Origin: Schistocerca nitens
Taxonomy: Eukaryota; Arthropoda; Insecta; Orthoptera; Acrididae
Reading direction: 5' to 3'
DNA length: 64,000 nucleotides
NCBI RefSeq assembly: GCF_023898315.1
Contig: NC_064621.1
Coordinates: 535,763,383-535,827,382, forward strand
This document shows positions 1 through 10,601 of this stretch, piece by piece. The translations under genes were made by a program, and so were the position numbers. How positions within the stretch are numbered: position 1 is the stretch's first letter; each line of letters begins with the position of its first letter. The notes beneath the pieces are model-generated. The model did no database searches. It saw only the letters and a program-made list of their open reading frames with translations, and had not been told where the DNA came from.

Positions 1-945
1 TTCCTTTGTTTGCGGATTGCTTTTCCTTAGGATTCTTCCAATGAATCTCAGTCTGGCATCTGCTTTACCGACGATCAACTTTATATGATCATTCCATTTT
101 AAATCACTCCTAATGCGTACTCCCAGATAATTTATGGAATTAACTGCTTCCATTTGCTGACCTGCTATTTTGTAGCTAAATGATAAGGGATCTATCTTTC
201 TATGTATTCGCAGCACATTACACTTATCTACATTGAGATTCAATTGCCATTCCCTGCACCATGCGTCAATTCGCTGCAGATCCTCCTGCATTTCAGTACA
301 ATTTTCCATTGTTACAACCTCTCGATATACCGCAGCATCATCCGCAAAAAGCCGCAGTGAACTTCCGATGTCATCCACAAGGTCATTTATGTATATTGTG
401 AATAGCAACGGTCCTACGATACTCCCCTGCGGCATACCTGAAATCACTCTTACTTCGGACGACTTCTCTCCATTGAGAATGACATGCTACGTTCTGCTAT
501 CCAGGAATTCTTCAATCCAATCACCCAATTGGTCTGATAGTGCATATGCTCTTACTTTGTTCATTAAACGACTCTGGGGAACTGTATCGAACGCCTTGCG
601 GAAGTCAAGAAACACTTCATCTACCTGGGAACCCATATCTATGGCCCTCTGAGTCTCGTGGACGAATAGCGCGAGCTGGGTTTCACACGATCGTCTTTTT
701 AGAAACCCATGCTGATTCCTTCAGAGTAGATTTCTAGTCTCCAGAAATGCCATTATACTCGAACATAATATGTGTTCCAAACTTGTACAACTGATCGACG
801 TTAGAGACATAGGTCTATAGTTCTGCACATCTGTACGACGTCCCTTCTTGAAAACGGGGATGAGGATGACCTGTTTTGTAGCCTTCGTCCTCCTATCTTT
901 CGCCAAAATCGCCTTGAACAACAGTGCGTCACGATCATTCAACGC
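1..945 (-). pseudogene. Jockey/CR1-like LINE reverse transcriptase fragment
   Basis: This is a non-LTR retrotransposon reverse transcriptase on the minus strand, cut by the window edge. Read from 942 downward it gives the entry motif FKKGRRTDVQNYRP. After a frame change it gives FRKAFDTVPQ near 600, GMPQGS near 430, the catalytic FADD box near 340 and WQLNLN near 240. The order is that of LINE reverse transcriptases. Frame changes and at least one stop break the protein, and no endonuclease is present, so it is a dead 5'-truncated copy. Jockey or CR1 clade is inferred from motif style only. Confidence 0.8.
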
Positions 946-1557
946 ACGCTTCCGTCAGCGCAGTGAGTTAACGAATGATGTTTTTCCGGTTTCCCAGAAT
1001 GCAATATAAATCTTCCGAAATCACCATAGACTTCGGCTACCTTGGTTACGCAAGCACCCGCGATACAAGCAACGTAATTTGCGCACGTTCGAATACACTT
1101 AGCTCCGACATAATGCACTCGCAATTACAGAGAACACTGTTCTGACCAAGACGGACAGTTGCAACGTAATGAAGGCACTGCGCAGGTGCCGTTTATGATT
1201 AAATACAGCAGCGCCACCTGCAGGCTTGGCTAGCAGCTGTACTTCTGTTAAAACTTGCCCTTCTTGCGATGTTTCCGTATTTTGTCCACCCCCAGTAGGT
1301 GTATGTACAAGGTATCGCGTCGATGTTCGGTGAGGCTTCTGTATCGCAACGGCGCTCGATCCGTCGGACTAGGATACTCGGCAGCCAGGACGGCGGAAAT
1401 TTGTAGCCATGCTGTCAATTGATGTTCTCAGGTTGCTTGATAATTTCATTTGCCTATTTTGCGTGGATGCGTTCACTACCCTCTTTTGTCAGTACATGGC
1501 CTTCATGGAACATGATAGGTTGTCCACAATTCCGATGGTGTTCCGCTATCCCCGATA
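946..1557. other. Unannotated spacer
   Basis: I see no supportable gene here. Open frames are short and match nothing I recognise. The stretch is mixed composition, probably old repeat debris between the LINE piece and the Tc1-like element. Confidence 0.5.
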
Positions 1558-1602
1558 TACACTGAAGAGGAAAGAAACTGGTACACCTCCCTAATATCGT
1601 AT

Positions 1603-1796
1603 TGGCCGGCCGGAGTGGCCGAGCGGCTCTAGGCGCTACAGTCTGGCACCGCGTGACCGCTACGGACGCAGGTTCGAATCTGGCCTCGGGCATGGATGTG
1701 TGTGATGTCCTTAGGTAAGTTAGGTTTAAGTAGTTCTAAGTTCTAGGGGACTGATGACCTCAGAACTCCCATGGTGCTCAGAGCCATTTGAACCAA
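1603..1796 (+). mobile_element. SINE-A (tRNA-derived SINE)
   Basis: This is a full-length SINE of about 194 bp. Its tRNA-like head contains an A-box (TGGCCGAGCGGCTCTAGGCG) and a B-box-like GGTTCGAATC. The tail has the family-typical TTAGGTTTAAGTAGTTCTAAG and ends in CAGAGCCATTTGAACC. A perfect 13-base target duplication, CCTAATATCGTAT, lies at 1590-1602 and 1797-1809. The SINE therefore inserted into the Tc1-like element after that element arrived. Confidence 0.95.
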
Positions 1797-2028
1797 CCTA
1801 ATATCGTATAGGGCCCCCGCGAGCACGCAGAAGTTCCGTAACACGACGTGGCACGTACGCGTATAATGTCTGAAGTAGTGCTGGAGGGAACTGACACAAT
1901 GAATCCTGCAGGGCTGTCCATAAATCCATAAGAGGGGGTGGAGATCTGTTCGGAACAGCACGTTGCAAGGCATCCCAGATATGCTCAATATTGTTCATGT
2001 CTGAACAGTATGGTGGCCATCGGAACTC

Positions 2029-2595
2029 AGAAGAGTTTTCCAGCAATTCTGGGCGTGCGGGATGTCGCACTGTCCTGGTAGAATTGACAGAGTCTGTTGG
2101 AATGCACAATGGACATGAATGAATGCAGGTGATCAGGCAGGATGCTTACGATCGTGTCACCTGTCAGAGTCGTATCTATACGTATCAGAGCTCCAACTGC
2201 ATACGCCCCACACGAATACAGAGCCTCCAGCAGCTTGAACAGTCACCTGTGACATGCAGGGTCCATGGATTCATGTTGGGGAGTTTGGTCGGCAGTAGAA
2301 TTGTTCAACCTCAGAAGAGTGTTCCTGGAGCCACTCTGTAACAATTTTGGACGTGTGGGGTATCGCATTGTCCTGCTGGAATTGTCCAAGTCGTGGGAAT
2401 GCACAAAGGACATGAATCGATGCAAGTGATCTGAGTGGATGTTTACGTAATGTCACATGCCAGAGTCCTATCTCACTCCATATCAGTGGTCCCATATCAC
2501 TTCAACTGCGCACGCGCCACACCATTACTGAGCCTCCACCAGCTTGACCAGTTCCTACTGACATGCAGGGTCCGTGGACTCATGAGGGTGTCTCG
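2029..2595. repeat. Diverged internal tandem duplication in the Tc1-like element
   Basis: Two adjacent units of roughly 285 bp can be aligned by eye, about 2029-2310 and 2311-2595. Shared landmarks are CTCAGAAGAGT, GAATGCACAA followed by GGACATGAAT, and GACATGCAGGGTCC. The copies differ at many positions, so the duplication is old. It repeats part of the transposase catalytic region. Confidence 0.7.
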
Positions 2596-3214
2596 ATATC
2601 CGCACTCGCCCATCAGCTCGGTACAATTTGAAACGCGACTCGTCTGACCAGGCAACATGTTTCCTGTCATCAACAGTCCAATGTCGTTGTTGACCGGCCC
2701 AGTCGAGGCATAAAGCTTTGTGCAGTGCAATCATCGACGGCACATGAGTGGGCTTTCGGCTCCGAAAGGCCATATCGTCGATGTTTCGTTGAATGGTTCG
2801 CACGATGCTTGATGGCCCAGCATTGAAATCTGCAGCAAATTGCGGAAGGGTTGCACTTCTGTCGCGTTGAACGACGCTCTTCAGTCGTCGTTGGTCCCGT
2901 TCTTGTAGGATATTTTTCTGGCCGCAGCGATGTCGAAGATTTGATGCTTTATCGGATTCCTGACATTCACGGTACACTCGTGAAATGGTAGTACAGGGAA
3001 ATCCCGCACTTCTTCGCTACCTCGGAGATGCTGTGTCCCATCGCTCGCACACCGACTGTAACACCACGTTCAAACTCACATAAATCTTGATAATCTTCCA
3101 TTGTAGCAGCAGCAACCGATCTAACAATTGCGACAGACACTTGTTGTCTTATTTAGGCGTTGCCGACCGCAGCGTCGTATTCTGCCTGTTTACGTATCTC
3201 TGTATTTGAATACG

Positions 3215-3467
3215 CCGGCCGGAGTGGCCGAGCGGTTCTAGGCGCTACAGTCTGGAACCGCGCGACGGCTACGGTCGCAGGTTGGAATCCTGCCTCGGGC
3301 ATGGATGTGTGTGATGTCCTTAGGTTAGTTAGGTTTAAGTAGTTCTAAGTCTAGGGGACTGATGACCTCAGATGTTAAGTCCCATAGTGCTCAGAGACAT
3401 TTTCTAAGTTCTAGGGTACTGATGACCTCAGAAGTTAAGTCCCATCGTGCTCGGAGCCATTTGAATT
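3215..3467 (+). mobile_element. SINE-A with duplicated tail
   Basis: The tRNA-like head has an A-box near 3226 and a B-box-like region near 3280. The 14-base target duplication TGTATTTGAATACG lies at 3201-3214 and 3468-3481. At 253 bp it is longer than its relatives because the last 55-60 bases (CTAGGGGACTGATGACCTC to GAGCCATTTG) occur twice in tandem with small differences. It sits inside the right end of the Tc1-like element. Confidence 0.93.
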
Positions 3468-3670
3468 TGTATTTGAATACGCCTGCCTATACCAGTTTCT
3501 TTGGCGCTTCAGTGTGTTTTGCTGTTTTAATCGTACGTAGCGTTCATGTCCTGCGAGGCATGAGCTGACTGTCCTATGTGTCTACCCAATGTAGGAACCT
3601 CCGGTAAAAACTGTCTCTCCCTGAGGAATACCGTTGTAAGACGTTCATACATCCATTTCATAGTTTATAT

Positions 3671-3810
3671 TTTAAAATGTATATTTTATGTAATAATGCC
3701 TTACAACATAAAGAAGGATGTTAATCAGTTTTAAGTTTATTTTAAAATGTATATTTTATGTAATAATGCCTTACAACATAAAGAAGGATGTTAATCAGTT
3801 TTAAGTTTAT
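3671..3810. repeat. Perfect 70-bp tandem duplication
   Basis: The 70 bases at 3671-3740 repeat without visible change at 3741-3810. The unit is AT-rich and contains CCTTACAACATAAAGAAGG. Exact identity suggests a recent slippage event or an assembly error. The flanking stretch 3515-3670 holds nothing I recognise. Confidence 0.95.
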
Positions 3811-3883
3811 GAAGACAGCGACAAGCTGCAAGCGAATTTTTTTTTATCTATTTCGCAGTTACAGAGCGAAACTGATAAAAATA

Positions 3884-4073
3884 GCCCGCCGGAGTGGCCG
3901 AGCGGTTCAGTCTGGAACCGCGCGACCGCTATGGTCGCAGGTTCGTATCCTGCCTCCGGCATGGATGTGTGTGATGTCCGTAGGTTAGTTAGGTTTAAAT
4001 AGTTCTTAGTTCTAGGGGACTGATGACCTCAGATGTTAAGTCACATAGTGCTCAGAGCCATTTGAACCATTTT
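3884..4073 (+). mobile_element. SINE-A, head deletion
   Basis: This SINE-A copy is flanked by an 11-base target duplication TGATAAAAATA at 3873-3883 and 4074-4084. About 11 bases just after the A-box (TAGGCGCTACA in other copies) are missing. The B-box and tail are present. Confidence 0.93.
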
Positions 4074-4084
4074 TGATAAAAATA

Positions 4085-5037
4085 AAACTGATTGCGATTT
4101 GTGGCCATCCTGATAAAATCAGTTACAATGGTCCCTATTTCCCCTGTAAGCAGTGCGTGCTCCAGTTCAATGAGTTTCTTTTATCTATGTGTCTCCCACG
4201 ACCTATCGTACAAATGGTTTAGAACGCTATTAATGTATAATGCACTGATGTTCCTAAGCCTATTCCGCATTCCACTTCCGCACATTAGTTGGACTCAGCA
4301 GCCGACACGGACCGACAGAGATCTTTCGACTGCTACTGGCGTGGGTGTTCCTCCCAGCGCGCTTCACTAGTTTTACTGGCAGGTCGTTTCTACCTGTGCC
4401 GAGCAGCAACACGACGGAAACAAAACGCGCCGGAATGTACACAATTAAAAATGTAACATGTCAGATGTAGAGGCGGGAACTGCGCTCGTGAAATAACGAA
4501 TGTCATCCGCAGCCCCGCGTTTCAGAACTAACCGTTACGGCCGCGCTAGAATTAAACCCGCAGAAAACACGTCCCTTGCCGACACAGGCAACTGATAACC
4601 CGTCACGACAAATTCGTTCAGTATTACCTATAACAAAGTTTTAATAAATCTATATAATTTTCACAACCATCCAGTTGCAACAAGTGCTTAATTTGCAACG
4701 AAATCCACACGCGTGCTTCTCAGACATAGTGAAGTGGTCCGAAAGCTCAAGGATAATAAACCTCTTGACGCGGCTGGAAGCTCGAGAAAATTTTATTAAT
4801 TTACACTGCCGTGACACCGTGATTTAACAATCGGTTGTAGTTGCCGATGACGTGGTGTGAACATTGGCACATGCATGGGCCGTCGGCTGCCGAGGGCTGT
4901 CGTTAGGAGAGTTGGTGCACTGAGTTGTGTTCAGACATACTTGCACTCTGCCCTGAATTAAAGTCTCATGTTATTTCCGCCACAGCCCGCCGCTTGTCCT
5001 CTTTCACCAGTCTGCTCAGCCTTCGACGTCCGACATC
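4085..5037. other. Unannotated spacer
   Basis: About 950 bases lack a recognisable gene or repeat. Short open frames, the longest about 92 codons, show no family motif. It is probably unique or anciently decayed sequence. Confidence 0.45.
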
Positions 5038-5278
5038 TACAGGGTGAAAAGTATTTAAACCGATAAACTTTGGGTGGTTGTAGGGGACATCAAAACAAAT
5101 ATTTTTCCCCAATGTCATTTTTTCCTATGAGGATTATTTAAACCGGTGGAGGCCGTATTACGATCTTCAGTTGTTAGAGGCCGTATTACAATCTTCAATT
5201 GTTAGAGGGCGTATTATGCTCTTCAGTTGCAGGCAACTGCTGTCCACCAGTGTAGTAGAGCATTGCCTCTGTTTACTA

Positions 5279-6323
5279 ATGGACCGATACACCTGGAGTG
5301 AGTACACTGATATGGTTGGTGCGTACTACGCAGCGCACCATAACGGACGAGGTGCACAGCGGGTTTATCAACAACAATATCCTAATCCCTGTATCCTGCA
5401 TCATACGACCTTTGCTGCTGTGTACCAATGTGTGCCTGAGACCGGATCATTTAGCAGATTACCTGGACAGGGACCCCGTCACGCGGTAAGAACGCTGAAA
5501 TTTGAGGAAGCTGTCTTGCAGCATGTGGAGCGGGATCCATCAATCAGCACTCGTGCAAAAAAAAAAAAGGTTCAAATAGCTCTGAGCACTATGGGACTGA
5601 ACATCTGAGGTCATCACTCGTGCAATTGGACGTAAAATGGGGACGAATCAGACGAGTGTAAGAACGGTCCTTCGAGAGCAATTGTTACGTCCATTTGACT
5701 TACAGCATGTCCAAAACCTGGAAGCAGTTGATTATCCATCCAGAGCACCGTTTCCGCAGTGTTACCTGGAACAGTGTGAAATGCATCCTACATTTCCATC
5801 CTCTGTGTTATTTACCGATGAAGCAGTGTTCGGGCGTGATGGAATCTTCAACATGCACAATTCGCATGTTTGAAGTGAGGATAACCCGCATGCCACAGTT
5901 ACTAGCGCTCATCAAGTGCGGTTATTCGTTAATGTGTCGGTCGGTGTTGTTGGGGACTGTTTAATTGGGCCGTATCTGCTACCTAGGCCATTAAATTGCA
6001 GGCACTATTACAGTTTTCTCGCCAGAGCATTACCAGAATTGCTGGAAAACGTCCCGCTCCCTACAAGACAACGCATGTGGTTCCAACATGACGGGGCGCC
6101 GGCACATTTCAGTCGTCGTGTGCGTCGATTCCTGGACCGACGGTTCCCAGACACGTGGAATGGCAGAGGTGGTCCTGTACCATGGCTTGCTCGATCCCCA
6201 CTTTTTTGTGTGGGGAACAATTCAGGACACTCCTGATATTTTTGCCCGTGTCAGACAGAAATGATCCGGCAGTGTAACCTTTGTTTACGTGTCAACGGAG
6301 ACATTTTTGAAAATCAATTGTAA
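5279..6323 (+). pseudogene. Mariner-type transposase, disrupted
   Basis: Comparison with the copy at 47902-48975 shows the same protein with an N-terminal helix-turn-helix region (MDRYTWSEYTDMVGAYY). The first acidic motif reads FTDEAVFGRDG near 5815 and the second HDGAPAHFS near 6090. A 57-base SINE insertion splits the reading frame at about 5558. Further changes shift the frame, and the region of the third acidic residue is lost. It is non-functional. Confidence 0.9.
5558..5614 (-). mobile_element. SINE-A, strongly 5'-truncated insertion
   Basis: A run of A residues followed by GGTTCAAATAGCTCTGAGC matches only the 3' end of SINE-A, in reverse. The target duplication CACTCGTGCA lies at 5548-5557 and 5615-5624. 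The intact relative at 48.1 kb lacks the insert, which confirms it. Confidence 0.92.
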
Positions 6324-6530
6324 TTTAAATTGGGTTGTGTTAATGTGTCGTCTGTTGGTCGTAAAAAATGGAAAAGTGTTTGTCGGTTTAATTAATTTGT
6401 CGCCAGCGAAATCTTCCTCTTCCGGTTTAAATACTCCTCATAGGAAAAAATGTCACTAGGGAAAAATATTTGTTTTGATGTCCCCTACAACCTCCCAGAG
6501 TTTGTAGGTTTAAATACTTTTCACCCTGTA

Positions 6531-6992
6531 TACTGAAGGGTGGCCGCGCAATTCACGTCGTCTGGACGTGGTTTCACCTTAGTTTCACTACATGTTGAAG
6601 TTAATCACCAGACCACTCCTCGAACGCGTGACAAGTCGTGCAGTTTCCGAAATCTCCGTGGCGAGCCTCAGGGCCATCACAATCTGCCCTCAGTCAAATT
6701 CAGACGGGTCGCGCGCCTTCCCCATCCTACACACGGTTAGCATGCTCACTGGTACTACATGCATCGTGCGTGTGTGTGCCTGGAAGGCGTACTTCGCCAG
6801 GAGATGCTGCTACCGCCTGGACGGGCTTATATCGATAGTAGGTCGGTGATGATAATGTTCTGGCCGACCAGTGTACATGTAGTATCTATGTAATAAAGGG
6901 GGAAACGTTATACAAATGTAAATGTGGGTTTGTTCATAATCGTTGATGTACGAAAGATGTTGATCGATTACTTTGAAAATTTTACTCAACTT
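6531..6992. other. Unannotated spacer
   Basis: No gene is supported. Three overlapping open frames of 66-85 codons near 6540-6850 carry no recognisable domain. A TGTACATGTAGTATCTATG stretch follows but matches nothing I know. Confidence 0.45.
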
Positions 6993-7004
6993 CGAATTCT
7001 AATA

Positions 7005-7202
7005 AAAATTGTTCAAATGGCTCTGAGCACTATGGGACTTAACATCTGAGGTCATTAGTCCCGTAGAACTTAGAAATACTTAAACCTAACTAACCTAAGG
7101 ACATCACACACATCCATGTCCGAGGCAGGATTCGAACCTGCGGCCGTAGCGGTCACGCGATCAGACTGTAGCGCGTAGAACTGCTCGGCCACTCTGGCCG
7201 GC
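7005..7202 (-). mobile_element. SINE-A
   Basis: This is a full-length SINE-A in reverse, with TTGTTCAAATGGCTCTGAGC at the left and CTCTGGCCGGC at the right. A 12-base target duplication CGAATTCTAATA lies at 6993-7004 and 7203-7214. The B-box reads in reverse as GGATTCGAACCTGC. Confidence 0.95.
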
Positions 7203-7514
7203 CGAATTCTAATAGAGGCGTGCTTTTAGGCACGTACTTCTTTAATATATGTAGAGTTTCTATCTCTCCATATGTAAGGAAAATATTGTTACCAAAAATC
7301 TCAAAACGCACCTTTTTCATTCAATTTTTTACACGTTCAGTAATAAGCGTTTCGGCACACATAGACTATATACTTTTTAACATATAAATATATATGCATA
7401 ATGTACAATAGTAAAACGTTGTTAGCAAACATGAAAGTTGTGTTTATGGCTTATTATTTTTATGATTAGGTTATTACTATAAAATCTGAATTTGCAACAA
7501 CAATAAACAAGACT

Positions 7515-7840
7515 CAAGGTCAGAGAGAGGGGGAAGAAGAGATGGACATAAGAGTTGAAGGAAACTGACGTAGAAAATGGGAAGGAGGAGTGTGGGAGAA
7601 GGAGGAGATGGAGATAAAGGTGGGCAGGAGAAGATGGACAAAGAGAGGGGGAAGGCTTTGGTGGACGGAGAGAAGGTAAGAAAGAGTGGGAAGGAGGAGG
7701 TGGAGAGAGAAATAGAGAGGGCGGGATAAAATAGAAAGACAGAGGGGAAGAAAATGATGGACAGAGAGAAGGAGAGGAGGAGGAGCAGATGGACAAAGAA
7801 AGAAGGAGGAAGGGATGCACAGAGACAGGAAAGAGAAGGA
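7515..7840. repeat. GA-rich degenerate tandem repeat
   Basis: The plus strand is almost pure purine. It has recurrent variants of GATGGACAAAGAGAGG and GGAGGAGG at irregular spacing. Long open frames on the minus strand (about 116-148 codons, Ser/Pro/Leu-rich) are a composition effect. The rest of 7215-8200 is AT-rich with no recognised feature. Confidence 0.85.
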
Positions 7841-8204
7841 GATACGGATGTGTATCCAGTTCCCACACAAATTAGAGGTGTTTGCTTTCTCTTTTCTTTC
7901 TTTTCCATTTAATCATATTCAGTCTTAGCAAATCGTGGCTGGGTGCAACTACTTTGTAATAAATAACGTCGAGTATTGCGGATCATACCTCTATTAAACT
8001 AAAACGAAAGTCCCAAAATCCTTTAGAAAACGAAAGGTGAAAATGTATGAGCCGGTACCCAAGGTGAACCTTCCATCCTTTGATTTATTGTCAACAACTC
8101 TATCAGCAACACTACAGTTCTAATACGAGAGCTGCAACTTAATTATATATTATAATGATGTCTAAAAGCTGCAATCGTCATACACGTCAATATTTTTACC
8201 AAAA

Positions 8205-8473
8205 GCACCATCTATCACAAAGCGAAAAAAGTGGTCCAACTATAACATTCATATTTCTTTACGTACTACACGAATATGTAATAAAAATGGGATTCCTATT
8301 TAAAAAAACGTAGTTGATATCCGTTTGATCTATGGCAGCACCATCTAGCGGGCCAACCATAGCGCCATCTGGTTTCCCCCTTAAAGCTAGACGAGTTTCG
8401 TTCTTTGTAGTTTTTTCGTTTGACGCTTCTTTCGTGAGATATTTGGCCCGGTCACGATCAATGGACCACCATG
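8205..8473. mobile_element. Solo terminal inverted repeat of the 35.4-kb DD41D family
   Basis: This stretch matches the right end of the element at 35369-37173. Shared stretches include GCGAAAAAAGTGGTCCAACT, TTGATATCCGTTTGA, AGCGCCATCTGGT and CGGTCACGATC. No coding part is attached, so it is a terminal fragment or the remnant of a larger deletion. Confidence 0.85.
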
Positions 8474-8479
8474 TAGACC

Positions 8480-9320
8480 TGGGTTTAGTGTAATTTTGTA
8501 GGGAAACACATCAAACTTCCATACCTTAAACTAAAGATATTGTATGTGGCTTCCGTTGGTTATCCTGCGCACATCCCATCGGAAGTCAATTTCTCCCAAA
8601 CTCGCTGTAGCATTGCAGGTGCAACTTGCTCAGTGACGGCGTAAATTCTTGCTCTAAGTTCAGGTAGAGAAACCGGCACATGAGGTACAAACACGATAGC
8701 CTTGATGAACGCGCATTAAAAAAAATCGAGTGGCGTAAGGTCTGGGGAACGTGAGGGCCATGCTATTGGCGCATCACGGCCAATCCATTGAACTGGAAAG
8801 TGGTCAATCTGTATGGTTTCAAATGCAAACTGTTTCTCAACACAGGCCAAACTGTCGTATGTGGTATTTGCAGTTCCCGATATGCACGCCGGGTCAATTT
8901 CGTAGGGCTGCTGAGAAAACGTTGTCTCACTCGCTCATCGACGTTGTCAGATGTGCTTGGACGGCCTGATGATTTCCCTCGTCTTACCGAGCACACTGTT
9001 TTGTGGAAACATTTATGCCACACATAAATTGTAGGCCTACCAGGAAGATCATTAGCGTACTTGGTACGGAAGTTACGCTGAACTGTTGTCACCGACTTCG
9101 ATTCTTCAAACCAAAATACACAGCACGCTCGGGTCCAGTGATGGTGGCCATCTTTAACGCTACTGCCGCTAGCGCAGTTTACGATTCGGCACTAGCGAAC
9201 TATGCGAGGCAAAACGTGATGTATTTCCCTACAAGCTGACACTATAATCACCTCTGTAGGTACTATGAATTAATTTAAAAGAATTTTCAAAGTTGTGAAG
9301 TCCTTTTTGTAACACCCTGT
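8480..9320 (-). mobile_element. Mariner-type element with internal deletion
   Basis: The right end reads ...TTTTTGTAACACCCTGTA, the inverse of a TACAGGGTGTTAC terminus. A related stretch near 8490 (TAGTGTAATTTTGTAGGGAAA, mirrored near 9225) marks the left end. The coding part is reduced, so this is a non-autonomous deletion derivative. Confidence 0.75.
8560..9151 (-). pseudogene. Mariner-type transposase missing its catalytic core
   Basis: Read on the minus strand from an ATG at 9151. After an early frame change comes the helix-turn-helix region VTTVQRNFRTKYAND, GRPTIYVWHKCF and RRAYRELQIPHTTVWPVL. It then jumps directly to the C-terminal motif RSPDLTPLDFF near 8740 and ends after PAMLQRVWEKL at 8562. 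The section with the first two catalytic aspartates is deleted. A stop follows PLDFF. Confidence 0.82.
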
Positions 9321-9344
9321 ATTTCTTATATCAATATCTGTTAC

Positions 9345-9562
9345 GGATCCGATATTGACGAGCAATATTCAAGTATGGGAGAACAAGTGTTTTGTGAGCT
9401 ACTTCCTTTGTTGATAGACTATTTTTCCTGAAGATTCTTCCAATGAATCTCAGTGTGGCATCTGCCTCACTCACGATTAATTTTATGTGGTCGTTCTACT
9501 TCAGATCTCTTCGCGCGTGTGCTACTAAATATTTTATGGAAGTAACTGCTTCCAGTGACTAG
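9345..9562 (-). pseudogene. LINE fragment, end of the reverse transcriptase
   Basis: The sequence is a diverged copy of window positions 10-170. It shares ATTCTTCCAATGAATCTCAG and GGAAGTAACTGCTTCCA, which encode the LRFIGRIL-like C-terminal reverse transcriptase segment on the minus strand. It is short and dead. Confidence 0.75.
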
Positions 9563-9565
9563 AGT

Positions 9566-10128
9566 ATTAAACTATTAGTCTGACACCGTTCAGTGAAGGT
9601 GTTCATAGTGCAATACCTTCAATTGAAGTCAGTGTCAGTTAAGTCCATTGTTGGCTTTAATTCGTGAGTTTAATACCAGTGTAATTAAAAAGAGTCCTTA
9701 TCTCGCACTGAGAAATTGCTGTATGGGCCATGCAGTTGGTGAAACACCCATAAATATCAACGACATTAAATCAGCTGAATAGTGACCAATGTCGAAAACG
9801 CGTCTCGGCCAAACACACTTGAAAAGAAAAGAATGTATTTCCTCAGTTGATTAACAGTCAGAACCTTGTGGCTTGTCGGTTCTCGCCCACTAAAGAGCGA
9901 TTACGTTTCATGTGGTCCAAAAATATCAGGTGTGGCGAGAATGGCATGACAGATTAAACTAATATCATTGAGAGCTGTCTTTCCCAGCTGTGACACCCGC
10001 TTAATACCACTGGGTGCTGCAGAAACACAGCGACAGAGGGAAATACCAGCGTTTGGTCCGCCGGTGTTGTGCAGTTTTTCCCTTTTGCGTTACTGCGTGT
10101 CTGCACCCCCCCTTTTTTTTCACTGGCG
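9566..10128. other. Unannotated spacer
   Basis: No gene or known repeat is seen. Open frames overlapping 9968-10366 are short and compositionally driven. Confidence 0.4.
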
Positions 10129-10129
10129 T

Positions 10130-10375
10130 AATTCTGAAAGTTCAAAGCGGGCCGTATCAGCTGTCACCGGCGCAAACGCGCGAACGCTGCGCCGTTGGTC
10201 CGGCCAATACATTAGCGGGGTCGCTGTGATCGCGGCTGAATATTTAATTTGTGCCCCAGACATCGATCGGCCGTGTTTTAAACGGCCGCCGGCGCTTAGC
10301 CGGGGCCACCTCCACCCTCCGCAGCCACTGCAGGGTCCTGACTGCGATTCCAGTTGCGCTAATTAAGCGCACCAA
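10130..10375. promoter_or_regulatory. CpG-dense GC-rich island, possible regulatory DNA
   Basis: By my count about two dozen CpG dinucleotides fall within roughly 190 bases, in an otherwise AT-leaning region. A TTTAATTTG and a GCTAATTAAGC lie within or beside it. No transposon signature is visible. It could be a host promoter or enhancer, or the GC-rich end of an unrecognised repeat; the sequence alone does not decide. Confidence 0.3.
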
Positions 10376-10601
10376 CTGACGAAGGCTTATGAAAACTGTG
10401 AACTGCTATCCTACAGGATACCATCGGAAACTAAATGAGTGCAATTCTGTTAACGTATTAGGTTAATACGTAAGTTGCACGTTGACCTTCCGGCTGCTAT
10501 GGGTTTTTTATTTGTTGTTCACTGTTGATATTTGAGCTTACACATCGTCTTTTTGTCATTTAGAGATAGTGAGTGGAGCTGAGTGGACTCTAGAAAATGT
10601 A

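Larger units (their letters stand above)
1560..3514 (-). mobile_element. Tc1-like DNA transposon, decayed
   Basis: The ends are inverted copies of an ACTGAAG...AAAGAAACTGGTA sequence at 1560-1588 and about 3484-3514. A TA lies outside the left end; the right flank reads TG. Transposase remnants lie on the minus strand. The N-terminal DNA-binding part and first catalytic motif (WSDESRFKLYRADGR) read from 2977 to about 2600. The C-terminal part (SDMNNIEHIWD) reads from about 2109 to 1800. Two SINEs have inserted later, and the middle carries a diverged tandem duplication. Frameshifts and stops rule out activity. Confidence 0.85.
5040..6528 (+). mobile_element. DD41D mariner-type transposon, broken copy
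   Basis: Long terminal inverted repeats start CAGGGTGAAAAGTATTTAAA and run roughly 110 bp to the GAGGATTATTTAAACCGG region. TA dinucleotides flank the element at 5038-5039 and 6529-6530. The decayed transposase starts near the ATG at 5279 (MDRYTWSEYTDMV) and ends at about 6323. A short SINE interrupts it, and an internal deletion near 6205-6230 removes the third catalytic motif. The better copy is at 47663-49183. Transposition of this superfamily is cut-and-paste into TA. Confidence 0.92.

Noticed and set aside
1608-1690. tRNA gene suggested by A-box and B-box sequences (also in every other SINE)
   Set aside because: No cloverleaf with paired acceptor stem is evident, and each instance is flanked by a target duplication and followed by the same SINE tail.
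7422-7908. Open frames of 116-148 codons on the minus strand rich in Ser, Pro and Leu
   Set aside because: They overlap in all three frames and follow directly from the purine-rich composition of the plus strand. No domain is present.
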